DNA of 64,000 nt from assembly GCF_025118155.1 (NCBI RefSeq), contig NW_026251435.1, forward strand, positions 1 to 64,000, given 5' to 3'. The DNA comes from Cokeromyces recurvatus (Eukaryota; Mucoromycota; Mucoromycetes; Mucorales; Mucoraceae). Position 1 is the first letter of the stretch; each line of letters opens with the position of its first letter. Below are positions 22,901 to 36,284 of the stretch, piece by piece. Below the pieces are notes generated by a model. It saw only the letters and a list, made by a program, of their open reading frames with translations. It was not told the origin of the DNA and searched no databases. Made by a program: the position numbers and the translations under genes.

Positions 22901-23583
22901 TGATTGTTTATTTATTTGCTTTACCTATTTGGAATTTCGTGTTACCCGTTTATGCCTTTTGGCATTTTGATGATTTCTCATGGGGTGAAACACGTAAAGT
23001 AGAAGGCGAGACGAAAGAAGATCATTCAAAGAAAGATGGTGTCTTTGATCCTTCAAAGGTGCCATTGAAGAGATGGGAGGATTACGAACGTAAACGGTTG
23101 AGAGCTAACAAGAGAAGAGAGCGCAAGGAGAGACAGATGAGAGAGATGGGTCCTAATCATCTAATGCATGCGATGGTACCATCGGAAGAAGATGAATCAA
23201 AAAGATTATTGGGAGATGACGATGATTCAATTTCTAACATGTCATATCAAACAGACATGTCACAGACTGCTACTCCAGCCCATTATTTTGATCCATCTAA
23301 AGAGGCACCTGCAAAGGCTGGATCTGGATATTATCCAACCTATAGACCTCAATCTATGGCACCACAATCATCACCTATACCTAGAAGCACTATACCGTTA
23401 CAACCTACTCCCACTGCTCCAGGCCCTTGGGGTCCACAACAAAACTATGGATCACCGCATCATCAACAACCTCCATCAATACCTCAACAGTATACTCATA
23501 TCGGTCCTAATCCTCAGGGTCGATATCCTAATATGAGACCTAACAATTTACCTCCTAATCAAAATTCTTTTAATGGCTTTTAA
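19941..23583 (+). CDS. Chitin synthase, division 2, class IV (CHS3-like)
   Basis: Three exons (19941-20478, 20675-21796, 21902-23583) encode 1113 aa. After a Gly/Pro/Asn-rich cytosolic head come [20 protein letters not shown] and a membrane span, then an extracytosolic section with [19 protein letters not shown] of the cytochrome-b5-like region. A second span block precedes the glycosyltransferase-2 core: [17 protein letters not shown] (catalytic Asp), [28 protein letters not shown] (EDR) and [12 protein letters not shown] (QRRRW product-binding site). Several spans and a long Pro/Gln-rich tail with a basic coil follow. There is no myosin head, which separates it from class V. The enzyme polymerises UDP-GlcNAc into chitin at the plasma membrane. 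All key motifs are intact. Confidence 0.95.
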
Positions 23584-23894
23584 TATATTTCTTCTTTTCA
23601 TTTCATTATTTATTTATATTATTTTCCGTTATTTATGTATCTTTAGTATATATGCTTATACTTTTAAAATAATAATAATAAAAAAAAAAAAAACTATTAA
23701 CTTATTGTTTCGAACATAATCTTAACTGCTTTAATGAGGCTTAACAAACAAAAATTAACTTTTTAATTTCAATCTCAGATGTTGCTGCGACTGCTGAGTT
23801 ATATATATATGACCAAAATCTTCTACGCCAACAAAGGGGAACACTTTTTTTTTTTTTTTTTTTTTTTGTTGTTGTCTTATTGAAAATCTTGAAA

Positions 23895-26336
23895 ATGGCT
23901 TTAGAAGACAATTTAGAAGATAAGCAGCCATTGCTTCGTGAAGAAGAACGAAAAAATAATTTTCAGCAAGGACAATCAACAGCTGGAATTACAACCGAGT
24001 CAGCAACTGCAGAATTAACATTTGAAAATAACACATGTACTTGAAATTACTATATTTATTATAATAAAATTTAACCATTTTTTATTTATTTATTTATTTA
24101 TATAAGCTGTTACAATATTTGAAGCTGCTCAACGAGGTTCTTTTCAAACAATTCATTACTTGATTAGTAATAAGTTAGCAAGTGTTCATGATGTGGACAG
24201 TCAAGGTGCTACTGCTTTACATTATGCGACTTTAGCTAACAACGATGTTTGCATTAAATATTTGATTGATAAAGGAGCTGATGTAAATTCACCCGCTGGT
24301 GAACTACAAGCAACACCTCTTCATTGGGCAAGCAGGTAAATAATAACAGTTTAATTAAAATGGATCCATTTTCATTAACTATTTTTAACAGACAAGGTCG
24401 TTTAGGCGCAGTTCATCGATTGATTAAAGAAGGGGCTGATCCTTCTCTCAAAGATGGTCAAGGCTTTAATGCGCTTCATCTAGCTGTTCATTCCTCTCAT
24501 GCAATGCTCATCTTATATTTATTATATCTAGATATGGATATCGACACTCCTGATATTGTAGGTGGCCATACACCATTAATGTGGGCAGCCTATCAAGGCC
24601 ACGCACAGTCTGTTGATTTATTGTTGCGATTTGGTGCTAGTGTCACGGCTTTGGATCATTCACGTTTAACACCACTTCATTGGGCGGCTGTTCGAGGTAA
24701 CAAAATGTGTATTCGAAAGATGCTTGAATATGGAGCTGACGTTAATGCGCGAGACCAGAATGGAAAATCAGTCATGGATTTTATACAAGAAAAAAAATTT
24801 GAAAAAATTTGGGAGAGGGCTGTGTTAGAGTTTGATGCTTTAGCAGAAGATAATCCAGCACAAAAATCTCGCGTAGGAACATATCCTGGATCACTAGGAA
24901 AACCATTATCAAAGGTAATTTTTATATGCATAAAAAAAAATAAGAGGAGAACACCGGATATTTATAAATATATACATATATATTTTTTTTGTAGAGCACA
25001 GTAAATATCATAAGTTATCTTGCGCCCTTCTTTGCATTAGGATTTGCATTAAAATGTCTTGCCATATTTTCTTGGTTTGTTGGATTACCGCTTGCTCTGC
25101 TCACCTTTGTTGCAATGCATATGGGGATTTCAAAATATTTGATTCCAGTAATGAGCCATGATGCTATCTGGAGAACACCTTATTTTTCTAGTATCTTTCA
25201 AGCCTCTGCATTTTGGGTAATAGTGACATGGATGTGGGTCCTTGTACCTTGTAAGTAATAATATATAAAAAACCAATAATATATACAAATTGTATTAATA
25301 TTTGAAATAGCAACTTCTCATTTATTATTCACAAATTTAATATTCTTGATCACTTTCTTTATCGCTATGTTTGCGTTTTTTAAGGCAGTTACTGTAGATC
25401 CTGGTTTTATTAAAAAAGATGTATCGAGAGAGAAACAGCAGAAGGCAGTACAAGAATTAGCAGATGAAAATAGACTAGACATTAGACATTTTTGTTTAAC
25501 TTGTTTAATCAAAAAGCCTTTAAGATCAAAGCATTGCAAGATTTGTAACCGATGTGTAGCAAAGTTTGACCAGTAAGTTCTTCTTTTTGTATCCTTATTG
25601 TATTTAATCTTTTTTTTTATTAGTCATTGTCCCTGGATTTTCAACTGTATCGGAATTCATAATCATAGACCATTTTTAATATTCTTAGTTAATATGGTAA
25701 TTGCTATCATTTCATTCTCTATCTTGGCTATTCATTGTAAGGCTTTTTAATTATTTATGTATGTATATGAAATTTTGATATTCACTTTACTTGGTAGATT
25801 TAACTATTACAGCGCCTATTTATGATCATGGGCCAGAAAGTTCCTGTCTTTTAGGCTCAACCCTTTGTGGATATTTTAATTATGATACTTGGACACTATC
25901 TTTAACTATTTGGATTCTTATTCAATTGACATGGTCTATATTCTTACTAGGTGTACAGTTATATCAAATTGCAGTTGCAATGACAACAAATGAAAGTGCA
26001 AATATTAACAGATATACCTATATGAATGTGGATCGTAATGGACTCATGTCTAATGTAACAGTAGGAGGAACTACTGAGGGATCTGATGGACCTTCTATTG
26101 AGGGCACTGCTCATCATCATCATCATAAACATGCAAATGGATTCTGCCCTTGCTTACAATTAGTTGCAGGAGCTAGAGCATTACATAAAGCACGTAACAG
26201 TACTATCAAAGGCAATGTATTTGATCATGGATGTTGGAACAATTGTTTAGAATTTTGGTCTGAAGATGACAATATTAACTATTTTGAACTTTACGATATT
26301 CACCAACTTACTAAACATTCAACCATGAATGTATAA
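23895..26336 (+). CDS. AKR1: Ankyrin-repeat DHHC palmitoyltransferase (Akr1-like)
   Basis: Seven exons (23895-24036, 24107-24335, 24392-24914, 24995-25250, 25311-25572, 25624-25736, 25798-26336) give 687 aa, all in phase. Ankyrin repeats occupy roughly residues 48-260 ([59 protein letters not shown]). Membrane spans follow, then the zinc-binding cysteine-rich domain ([20 protein letters not shown]) with DHHC and [13 protein letters not shown]. The active-site DHHC is split: exon 5 ends in CA and exon 6 starts T-CAT-TGT, so the first His codon is assembled only after splicing. Two further spans and a tail with a His run ([13 protein letters not shown]) complete it. Yeast Akr1 S-palmitoylates proteins such as Yck2 at the Golgi; here the role is inferred from family. 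Confidence 0.93.
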
Positions 26337-26406
26337 AATACCCCCCACACACTACCCCTCTATTTCAAATAAACATACATGAATATTTAATTAAAAGCCA
26401 TGAGTA

Positions 26407-27671
26407 TTATTTAAAGATAGATGTGTGTTGCGGTCGATAAGGCCTTTTTGGTGCTGTTAATGTAGGATCATGATCAAGATAAGGCCTAGATTGTTGTCTT
26501 GTTGGTAAAGTGGGCGGTGTCGTTGTCACTGTCATTTTTGCCCATTTACTATAACTTGAGTCTCCTGTATGTAATAGTGGTGATATATTGTTATCTAATA
26601 TCATTTCATAATCTTCTACCAAATGTGGTTCATCATACACATCATCAATCTCCATTCCCTATGACAACAATGGTTTAGAGGATATATATATATATAACAC
26701 AAAATTTAGAAGCTTCTGCATTACATGATCTTCATTTTGCTGTAGACTATTTGAACTTGTTGTATTTAAAGATTTTTTTAAAACTATTCGGTTCAATAAG
26801 TCCTCCATTTCTAAGGTTGAATCAGCAGAGATTGTGTTAACGTCATGCACCATAGCCTTTATGCAAAGATTTCTATCATTTGAAAGTAATGTAATTCTAC
26901 AAGAGCCATTACCGGGAAACATTCTAGCTTTATCTTGTGTCAAACGTTGAAAATACCTATTCAAATATATAAATATAACATAATGTATAAAGAATAAAAA
27001 TTACATGCAACAATCAAGTATTAAATCATCTCCCTTAGCTCGACTATTCTATTGAAAAAAAAAAATAATAATAAAAAAAAAAGTATACCCATTTGCGCAT
27101 TGATCATTTATACCTTGAGTAAAGTTGTATCTAATATTTCATTCTTTTTTTGTCCCTTTAATGATATTTGTTTATCTCTTAAACGTAGTTCAATAAATCG
27201 CATAGCATTTCTTGAACTTAATGCTACGTCTTTACGTCCATTCTATTAGATATATTAGTTGACAAAATATCAGCTTGATTTATTTATTTACTTTTAGTCC
27301 GTCAAGTTCTTTAATGACAATCCAAGGCAAAATGACTAGTAAACTATATGGATGCTTATTGGCTAAATCAAGTACTGCATCAAGGTATCCTAATTTTGAA
27401 ATGAGAAAATTTGTGTCTAATACTGCGATTTCAGCATAACAATCAAGTTCTATAAAATAAGTATAAATATTAATGTTTATAGCGGAATTGTCAGCTTTTG
27501 TGTGTGTGTGTGTGTACCTATTTCCTGTTTAGTTGTTTCTTTGGAATTAAAAATGTCAACATTATGAAAACTGTCATGTACACGTTCACGCATATTTTTG
27601 ATTTCTTTATTGACATCATAAATGAATTCAGGACCATCAATGTCCATAAATTCTGTGTGTTCATTATTCAT
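26407..27671 (-). CDS. PIN-domain endoribonuclease, Swt1-like
   Basis: Six or so exons are read downwards from ATG 27671 to TAA 26407-26409. The order of motifs is FMDIDGPEFIYDVNKEI (N-terminus), then AEIAVLDTNFLISKLGYLDA with the first PIN Asp, LLVILPWIVIKELDGLK with the second acidic residue, KGDDLILDCC, then RITLLSNDRNLCIKAMVHDV with the third Asp cluster. The acidic constellation DTN...ELD...SNDRNL is that of PIN nucleases and closest to Swt1, a nuclear endoribonuclease linked to mRNA surveillance at transcription sites. The C-terminal part is Pro/Thr-rich. The fungal Swt1 C-terminal HEPN-like region is not evident, so the protein is shorter than yeast Swt1. The gene is convergent with the palmitoyltransferase gene, stops 70 bp apart. 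Confidence 0.75.
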
Positions 27672-27680
27672 TCTATTGTT

Positions 27681-27722
<42 letters not shown>

Positions 27723-29419
27723 ACAGTATTTAGAAAGAAAGAAAAAAAAAATAACAGCATAGGTATAATGATACAATCTCCGTTGATTTTAATATGATAC
27801 ATGCTCTTTGAATCGTGCTTTTTTGTCAAGTTATAAAACATGAGAATAACAATGTTAACAATAAAATTCCTCTTTATATTCTTTTTCTAGGTGGAGGAAA
27901 AAAAAAAGCATACGGCAGCTAATAAATTGAGTAAATGATTGCTGTGAAGCGAGTAGTGTATATTATCCTAATTTAGGTTTTTTGAAGTGTTGTCTCCTAA
28001 ACTTGCACAAAAATTTTGATAATTGACAACTGATTTGTACAGACTTCTTTATACTATTTAGTTCATTGTTTCTCTTGGAAGAAAAGGATACAAAATATTT
28101 TACAGATTATTTAAAAACGAAAAAATCTTTTTTTTTTTTTATCCTTCTCGTTATCCTTTATATAATTTCTACTTTTTTTTTGTATAACATTTTATTCCTA
28201 TATAACATAATAGTCTTAAGTGAACGGTAAAAATGAAGGATTTTCTTTCTTTTTTAGTTTAAGGCATACACAGTATTTTAGTCTAAAAAGAGACACTTAT
28301 AAAGTATCTCATAATATTCATGAGAATAACTGCAGACTTACAGATAAGACGTCATATATAAGACACTTCTTAAGAAGATATAGTTAATATGCTCGGAGGA
28401 TATCAGCTATTTATCTTTGATGGTATGCTACTTTGAAAGTGAAGTAAAGATAAAATTAGTCTACAAGTACAGCAAAGTCACTACATCAGAAGTTTTCAAT
28501 GACTCTGTCCATAAAATTTAGAAGCAAGAGTGTTTCAAGGAGGACTTGGAGGATAGCTTAAAAGAGATTACTAAGGAATTTTACATGATCTTTATTTTAG
28601 ACGACGAAAGGGAAAAAAAAAAAAGTAAATAAATTTAGCCCTGAGCAAGTCGGTTACCTTTATCATGATTTTGCAAGAAAAAAAAACATCTATTTCCAGT
28701 GGTAGCAAAAAGGTACATGTTTCCAGGTAGTACAGTATACATATTATTTGTTGACTTTAACATCGATGATGGCACTGTCTTGCCCGGGGACTTATTTCAA
28801 AAGAAAAAAAAAACATAGACATTTATCCTTGATTGTTGTAAAATCTCTTCAGTATCAACATCATTTTTAATTAAGCAACTGCATCCAATTGAAATGTTTC
28901 CCTCAACAATCAAGCTATTGAATCTTTGCCACTGATTAAACACATGTCGAGACTATATTAACAGTAAAAGATTCTGCTGCTAATACTATAGAATAAAGAT
29001 ATGTTAAAGCTAATTTTTTTTCTATTTTACCAAATATTTACACATATATTATAAGCTGTTATATAAAAGATTTTTTTTTTTTTTTTTTGAAGTTAAGCTT
29101 AAATTGAATGCACTTTTCAACTAATAATAGTAATGTCATGTATTCATTTCAAGAGCCTATATACATATATACATTTATATAACAATTAGAAAACAAATAG
29201 TATTATGTCGAAGTCTGTAGATGCAACTTTAATGTTACAGAATATATTTGTAAATTTATTTATAAAGTAATAATAGAATGAAATAGTATACTAATTGTAT
29301 TAAAAGAAAAATGAATATATGATACACGTTAGGAAAAGGAAACAAAAAGGAAAAAAAAAAGGAAGTATGTCTTACAATGTATTGGCTAAATGTGTATTAA
29401 TAAATAAAATCTATAAAGT
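27672..29419. other. Gene-poor spacer
   Basis: It starts with an A31 tract at 27685-27715 just upstream of the PIN gene start. No supported exon was found on either strand between there and the 3' UTR of homeobox gene 1. T-runs lie near 28130 and 29070. Confidence 0.55.
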
Positions 29420-30232
29420 TTAACTCATATATAGATCACAAGCAATAGGCTCGTTGGAGGTTAAGTTATTAGAACAATACATCATATTTGTTGGATTTAT
29501 ATATCCCGAGGTTTGCATCCACAGTTGCTCTTCATTTGGTAAAGGAGGATGTATATAGGATTGTTGTGATTGCATCATAGGATACATAGTTGGCTCAATA
29601 AAATGAACAAGACGTCTTGTCTCTTCATGATTATTGACTAACGCAATTAATTCTTGCTTTATATGATGAGTTACGCCTTTTAATGTATGTCTAAAGAATC
29701 GAGATGCTTGTTTGCCTTCAGTAAAATCAGAACATTGAACCCATATTGGGGATGCTACTTCGTCATCTGTAGTCCTTTTTTTCTTTTTATCATTTGATGG
29801 CGTCTTGTTAATAGCAATCGATTCCATATAAAATAAGGGAGGCTCGCTAATATCAAAATGAACATCTGCTAACCCTTCATTTACTACAAATTCGATACTA
29901 GAGACAGCATTTTGAGCAACTTCCATTTTGAAATGGCATCCACCATCCACTATATGCCATGCAAAGATTCTTGTGTCAGGTCGATAGACACAGACTAGGT
30001 CAGTATCATGCATTTTTAAACGATGCCAGGTACCGATTGTTAAAGCACTGACACTAAGATATAGGTCCTTTGGTTCTTCATCATTTACTTGTTCTGTTTT
30101 AACATCTATGGGTGTCAAGGGTATTGTTTCTGTATCTTCAGTAAATGAAGTCACGGAGGAATGCTTTATTAAATCAGAGGGATCAATTGTAGATACTTGT
30201 TGTGCATTTATTGTTTCTAATAAGAATTGTTA

Positions 30233-30263
<31 letters not shown>

Positions 30264-31071
30264 AACCTATGTCTATTTTACCTGGAGAAGAAGCTGAAGA
30301 ATAAGAAGAAGAAGCCTTAGATGATGGAGTAGGACCAGAAATGGAGTTTGTCAAATCACTCGTAGTCAAAACGGCGGTTGGACCTGCATCAGGAACTGAA
30401 ATCAAGGTAGGCACAGTAGATTTATTCACTTGAGGACTTGAGAAGGGTGACATGGATGGTCCAGACGACATATATTCTGGAAAATCCAATGTATTTAAGA
30501 GTGGCTCAATATGATGATCGTAAGGATGAGGCGGCATACTTTGTCTTGTCAATGGTGTATCATTCTGTAAAGAAGGCATCCAACTTAAATGTTGTTGGTT
30601 AAAATAGGGAGGATAAGTCATTGTATTGTAAGCCTCTGACAAGTGCACAGCGTCTATACTATGAGCTCGAGCTGGATAACGAGCTGGGTAGTAATAAGAC
30701 TGTAAAACAGGCTGCTGATGGAAATATTGTGCACGAATAGAAGCTTGATGCATTTGCATCTGGGCTCTCTTTTGCATATGCTTTACTTTAGCTCTTCTAT
30801 TCTGAAACCAAATTTGGATAGATCTTTCAGTCATTTGAAGTTGTTCTGCCAATTGTTTTCTTAATTTTGAATTAGGACTAACGTTAACTGCAAAAGTATC
30901 TTCTAGTACAGATAATTGATCAGCAGTAGCTCGGGTTCTCTTACGAACTGATGGAGCCGAACTTCTATTATTTTGTTCATTATTATCAATAGATGCTGTA
31001 TTTATATTTGTAATATTCTCAGGCATTTGATGAGGCCAGGTATTAAATTGTTTATTTAATAAAGATGCCAT
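29420..31071 (-). CDS. Homeodomain transcription factor 1
   Basis: Two exons (31071-30282 and 30216-29420; intron 65 nt, containing an (AT)n stretch) encode 528 aa. The homeodomain spans about residues 43-100 (RKRTRATADQLSVLEDTF through ERSIQIWFQNRRAKVKHM), with the recognition-helix residues WFQNRRAK intact. A Gln/His/Tyr-rich middle and a Ser run (SSSYSSASSP) follow. The second conserved block is VSALTIGTWHRLKMHDTD, FAWHIVDGGCHFKMEVAQNA and WVQCSDFTEGKQASRFF. The same block occurs in the gene at 48272-49554, so it defines a shared domain. The architecture recalls fungal Phx1-type homeobox regulators. A nuclear DNA-binding role is inferred; the targets are unknown. Confidence 0.88.
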
Positions 31072-31220
31072 GAGTCTAAAAGTAATAATTTTAATGAAAG
31101 AATAAGTTTTTTTTTTATTATTATTATAGGAAAAAAAAAAGGAAAGGAGAAACGATAAATCGTAAGATTTGTAAAATAGCCAAATGAAAAGGGAAAAAAA
31201 TGTTATAGTGCTTGTACTTT

Positions 31221-31251
<31 letters not shown>

Positions 31252-31712
31252 GCTTTACCATTTTAAGCTAAACAAAGAAACGGTAACAATAGGAGTTTTC
31301 ATATAGGTAAGGAAAGCTTTTTTTTTCCGCTTATATCTGTTAATTATATACATATAAAAGTAGAAACATTTTGAAGTTATATAAAGTGTAAGCATATAGA
31401 CATTTTCATAATTTTAGTTTCACTCCCTTTTTTTTCTTCCAATTGTTACTATAAGTGTGTTTAAGACTTGATATATTGTTTTAAATTATTTAATTTTTTA
31501 AAATGTGCCTGAAAAAAAAAAAAGGATTTATTCTATGTCTGCTGACTTTTTTGTGTCAATATAGATTTTGAAGCAGTAATAAATTCTCATTAAAAATTTT
31601 CTAATTTATCTCAAAAAAAAAGAAAAGAAAACAAGCTGTAATGTTGTTAATTTAATATAAGGAGGTATTATAGTTTGTTTTTATATTAAAATAAACAAAC
31701 AACAAAATATTT

Positions 31713-31760
<48 letters not shown>

Positions 31761-32300
31761 AAAACAGTCTTCGCACGCGCATAAAAGTTACCGAGGTACA
31801 AAGGTGACCTGTTTAGAAGGAAAGCACGATGTAAAATTTTAAGTTTTCAACCCAGACTTGTAACCCAACTATTACCTTTTCTTCTTTTCTTTTTCCCGGA
31901 AGATCTTTTTCTATAAATAACTTATACTTCAAACTTTGAAAGTCTTGTAAACAAAACAAATAAATTGTTTGATCTGATAATTTATCTCAGTTTATAAACA
32001 ATAAAAAAAAGCTTATTTTAAGATAGCAAAAGTAATAATATAGATTAGATTTTCTCTAACAGTTCTTGATCAGATTTACACAGAACCTGTTAAATTATCT
32101 GCATGCAATCATATACCACTATTTATATCATTTTCTTTAATTTATTGAATAAATACTACTTTATTTTATAAAATATTTGTTCTATTTAAAGAATTAACAT
32201 AAGCGTTATATCAATTACTTTATCTAACATCAGGAATCGAGAATATACAGCTAAATCGATGAATTTGGTTGGTTTATGAAAATATAATTATCGGTTAGTG

Positions 32301-32339
<39 letters not shown>

Positions 32340-34154
32340 TAGTTGAAATATATTTGTTAGTGATTGCCGTCTTGAGTTAGAGTAAATTTCATGATTAGGT
32401 TAACTCAGATTGTCGGAAACTATATGCCTAACCATTACTGTAAGTTACTATATCATTTTTATAAGTATGAACAGAAAATGTTTTCATTGAATATGAAGAT
32501 AGTGCAGAGTTTAACAGAAACTAGAAAGAATTAATATCTATTACAATAGTAAAAAAGATTCGAAATCTTGTACTCAGTTGAAGTAATAAAAGTTAAATAT
32601 CCTTATACTATTTAAACATGGCATATATTAAATAGCAGCCATTCTGTAAAAAACTCCTTTTTCAGTTAATTTTAAAGAAAATCCTCGACAAAAATAAGTT
32701 TATAATTAAACCAAGAGGTTCTTCCCGATAGACATATATAAAATAAAAACGTTTTTTTTTTTTTTTTTTCATCTGTCATTATATTATTTTATAAGTGAAA
32801 ATGAAAAACGATTGATTATAAAATGGTTTAAGCATATACAGTTACAGATGACATATTATTGCATTTGTGACAGTTTATATAATCCAATTATTAATAGCTA
32901 ATAAGGATCTTTATCATTAAATAGTCTATAAAACTAAAGTAAAAAAAATAAAAAAAAAAAAAATTGTTCTGTGTACAAAAATATAAAATCAGCAAATATA
33001 CAATTAGCGGCTACTTATCTTCATAGCTTTTTGTTAAACTCAACTACTTTCTATGTTCAGAAAATTGTGACCTATTCAATTGGATACTTAGTAAAAAACG
33101 TGGCAAAAATATTAATTAACAGCTTGACTATTGATCCGGTTATCAGTGAAATTATTCTCGGCATAAGTTCTAATCCCGTATATAACTTTTAATGCTTATT
33201 TAGAAAATGACAAAGGAGAATTAATTGTAGATATAACTTATTCATATGTGTCTGTAAGTAAGCTAATATATAGTTAATACTATATACACGTATAGTTAAA
33301 AGCGAACATCCTAATTATTCGAATAAAGAATATACAAGGAAAAAAAAGAGAGAGTAATAAAGCTAATCAAAAAGAATTGTTGAAAATAGATCAAACAAGA
33401 GTATGTTGAAAAGAAAAAGTAAAAATACAAATAATCATGCATTTCTTTCCTTTTAAACTGGTCAAATTCTAACATCTTTAAGCATAGTCAATAAAATTAT
33501 ACTGAAGATGTTATAAGAGAGAGAGGATCCTTCCCCTATTTTTCTAATGATTACTTACATTACTATATTTGTATCTCATATTAAGCTTATATAGCTTATT
33601 ACAAGCGAATGTAGAATAAGAGTAGATTTACATACATACATATATATATTTAATTTATTTAGGAAAAAAAAAGTAGAACATGTGTTGTAATAATACATTG
33701 TACTGAAGTATAAGTGAGTAATAGTAATAATAATAGTAGTAGTAGTATCAGCTGCTAATATTTAATTAACTTTTGAGACTTGATTCCATTGTCTTGTATC
33801 TATTAACATGGACGGCAAAAATTTCATTTGAATTTGTAATTTTGCCTCTAGGTTATAATTCCACGCACTCTTTTTGTTTCTTTTCTTGCCTCTCTTGGTA
33901 AAAAATATATTAGCCTTTTATAATAAAATGGTATAGCCATAAAAAAAAAGTCAAATAGCCTCGGAGGTTTACAATAATTCTATGAAGATGGCCTTCTATA
34001 TTCTGTTTTGGTCCTTAGTTTAAAGATAAGTATTATAAATTCAAGTTATTATTGACAATTAAATGCACAAAAAAGAATATATCATAATCAGTATATTATA
34101 GTTTACAATTTAATAATATCAAACATTATATATTTTTGAAGCTATTTTATTTGA
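31072..34154. other. Long gene-poor spacer with homopolymer tracts
   Basis: It holds T/A tracts at 31219-31250, T43 at 31717-31759 and A37 at 32301-32337. A 73-codon plus frame at 32971-33192 (LAATYLHSFLLNSTTFYVQK) looks protein-like but has no start context, introns or known family. No other gene was seen. Confidence 0.5.
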
Positions 34155-34424
34155 GGAAACTGTTATAGAACAAGATCTGGATATAGTATAAAAGATGAAT
34201 TATATATTACAGAATAAGCTATAAGCGTGAACATATAATAAAAGACATCATATCTTACTGTATATAACATCTTATAAATAATATAAACCCTATTGGCATC
34301 CAGTCATCTAAATATGTCAACTATAAGTCATCGTATCATTTCTAAATATTTATTTTTATAACCTTGATAAAGGATTCAGGTCGTCTTCGAAAGACATCAG
34401 GAACATACACTCAGATCAAACAAT

Positions 34425-34465
<41 letters not shown>

Positions 34466-34745
34466 TTAAAATTTAATCAGATTATTACAACACACAATAG
34501 ATAATCCTTAGATCAGTTGCTTGAACCAACACAATGTATATCTGAATACTAACACTGTTTCATGACTCATGTTCTTTGACAGTTATTTATATTTCTTTGA
34601 TCCAGGATTCATTAGTATAAATACAAGTAGTTGTTTAGACACAAAATAGTCCTTATATCATTCTTCTTACATTGAATAAACAGTCTCAATCTATACTTCC
34701 TTTTGTTGTCTTTCTCTTTTTCTTCTTGTTATTTCTTTTTATTTC
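34155..34745 (-). repeat. ~600-bp dispersed repeat, copy 2 (inverted)
   Basis: Read on the minus strand it matches 1690-2285 landmark by landmark. It differs by small indels and by a 38-nt A-tract (T38 on the plus strand at 34426-34463) inserted where copy 1 has TTTTAAATTGTCTAATTTGA. It abuts another T39 tract at 34750-34788. Confidence 0.85.
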
Positions 34746-34747
34746 TT

Positions 34748-34793
<46 letters not shown>

Positions 34794-34794
<1 letters not shown>

Positions 34795-35402
34795 TACTAT
34801 CACATCTTTGTCAACTTTTTCAATAGTTTCAGGAGAAAAAGTTAATATTTTGTTTGACTCTTCTTCTTGATCCATATGCCTGACACTATCTGGGAGGTTA
34901 AGTGCCTGGATTGTTATGTCTTTTGCTTAGTTATCAACAAATTTTGCTTCTGAATACGAGAAGTCTGCCAGTCTCCTGGGTTTTTCCATGATATTTTTCG
35001 AATTGTTCATTAAGTATCTGCGTAGTCATGACTTTGAGGTCCTCAAATATCTCTTTGGCTGTTGTGGCCGAACAGCGAAGTTCCTCCCGAGTGTTTACAA
35101 TGTTGGGTGATAGTTTGGTAGATGTCAACATTATGTCGTCGAAGATCGGCATGAAAGCACTCGTTGATTGATGTAAGCTGTTGTTCGCTTGCCTCATTCA
35201 TATCTTGGTAAGTCTCGTTGATATTTCTTGATACATTGTTGGAGGTCAGCTTTGGGAGTGGTTTTCAACTCTTCTTCTACTTCCTTTGGAGGAGATTGAT
35301 TTCGTTTTGTTATTCATCTTCAAAACGAGCTCGTTATCTGAATTCTCGGTTTAGATTTACAATCTGTTCGGGGTTGAAGCGAGGTTCTCGATGGATACTA
35401 TA
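34794..35402 (-). pseudogene. Frameshifted hypothetical gene, C-terminal part
   Basis: Fragments in different frames read in protein-like order: YSIHREPRFNPEQIVNLN near 35400, PPKEVEEELKTTPKADLQQC near 35280, then 35197-34934 (FMPIFDDIMLTSTKLSPNIV and TAKEIFEDLKVMTTQILNEQ). The last is DITIQALNLPDSVRHMDQEE and SPETIEKVDKDVIV, ending in a stop near 34794. Each junction needs a one- or two-base shift, so the gene is dead or poorly assembled. I do not recognise the family; it looks helical and acidic. It ends only about 5 bp from the T39 tract. Confidence 0.45.
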
Positions 35403-35696
35403 GTTTATTTAGTTCATTATAAAATTATTTCTAATAATAAAAGCTTGATTCAGAGACTCTTTTACAGTATCTGAGGTCTGAATGGAAGAAACTCTAATTG
35501 GAGTAAGAATGCCCTGCAATCAAAATTTTGTGTGATCATTCAAAAAAACGTAAAATGGTCAATGAATTTATTTAGTTTGAATAATAACTTTTTCTTTATA
35601 TGGAATGACGAATGTCATTAAAGAATATATTTTTTTTCTTTTAAAAAAAGAAGATAAGTAGGTATTTATTTGTGGGGGGGGAGGGGAGTAACCAAG

Positions 35697-36284
35697 TTAT
35701 TCTTCAGCAAGATATTCACTTCTTCTTCTCTTCCTCTTACTTCCTTCACTAGTAAAACTAGGAAGAAATGATTTGTACTGCTCAATATCATCGTCAATAT
35801 TTGCTGGTTTTTGTTTGATAAGCCTGTTGGTATTCTCCATCACTAATCTAGCTTGATATACGGCTTTTAGTATTGGCAACTCATTTCAAGTAATGGAGTG
35901 CAATTATGACTCAAATGTCTATTTATTTTTATTTTTATTCTTATTGTCATTTTCTCTTTTATTATATAATATTATATTGGCTCCTTATTGTTCCTGAATT
36001 ATTCATTTATCTCAGTATGAATGTAGTTATAATAATAACAATAACAATAGAGAAACAGATAAAACTATGCTTGGGATGATGTTAGTATAATAAAAGATGA
36101 AGGAGGAACTTTGTACAGTCCAGACTCATGACGCTTTTCTGTAAGTTTAAAAACTGCTGGTCGTATTATGTCTGTTAGTTTACTTTTCTGCTTCATACTA
36201 CTTGATTCGAGATAATTTGAATTATTTATATTTTTACGCTGTATCTTCATTTCTTCACTTACAGCTACAGTACCATCCAGGCGG
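35697..36284 (-). pseudogene. Fragment of the same kind of multicopy-family gene
   Basis: 36284-36065 reads WNRLDGTVAVSEEMKIQRKN and later LTDIIRPAVFKLTEKRHESG before a stop. After a gap, 35879-35697 reads LPILKAVYQARLVMENTNRL and ends in a basic tail (SKRKRRRSEYLAEE) and a stop. From memory, C-termini of the KADG-type Mucorales family seen at 12882-14842 look like this, but the two loci do not share enough sequence here to prove it. No upstream KADG core was found. Confidence 0.35.

Noticed and set aside
26120..26150. Broken DHHC motif (DQHC) in the palmitoyltransferase
   Set aside because: It appears only if the intron is ignored; splicing gives CA+T = His and a normal DHHC.
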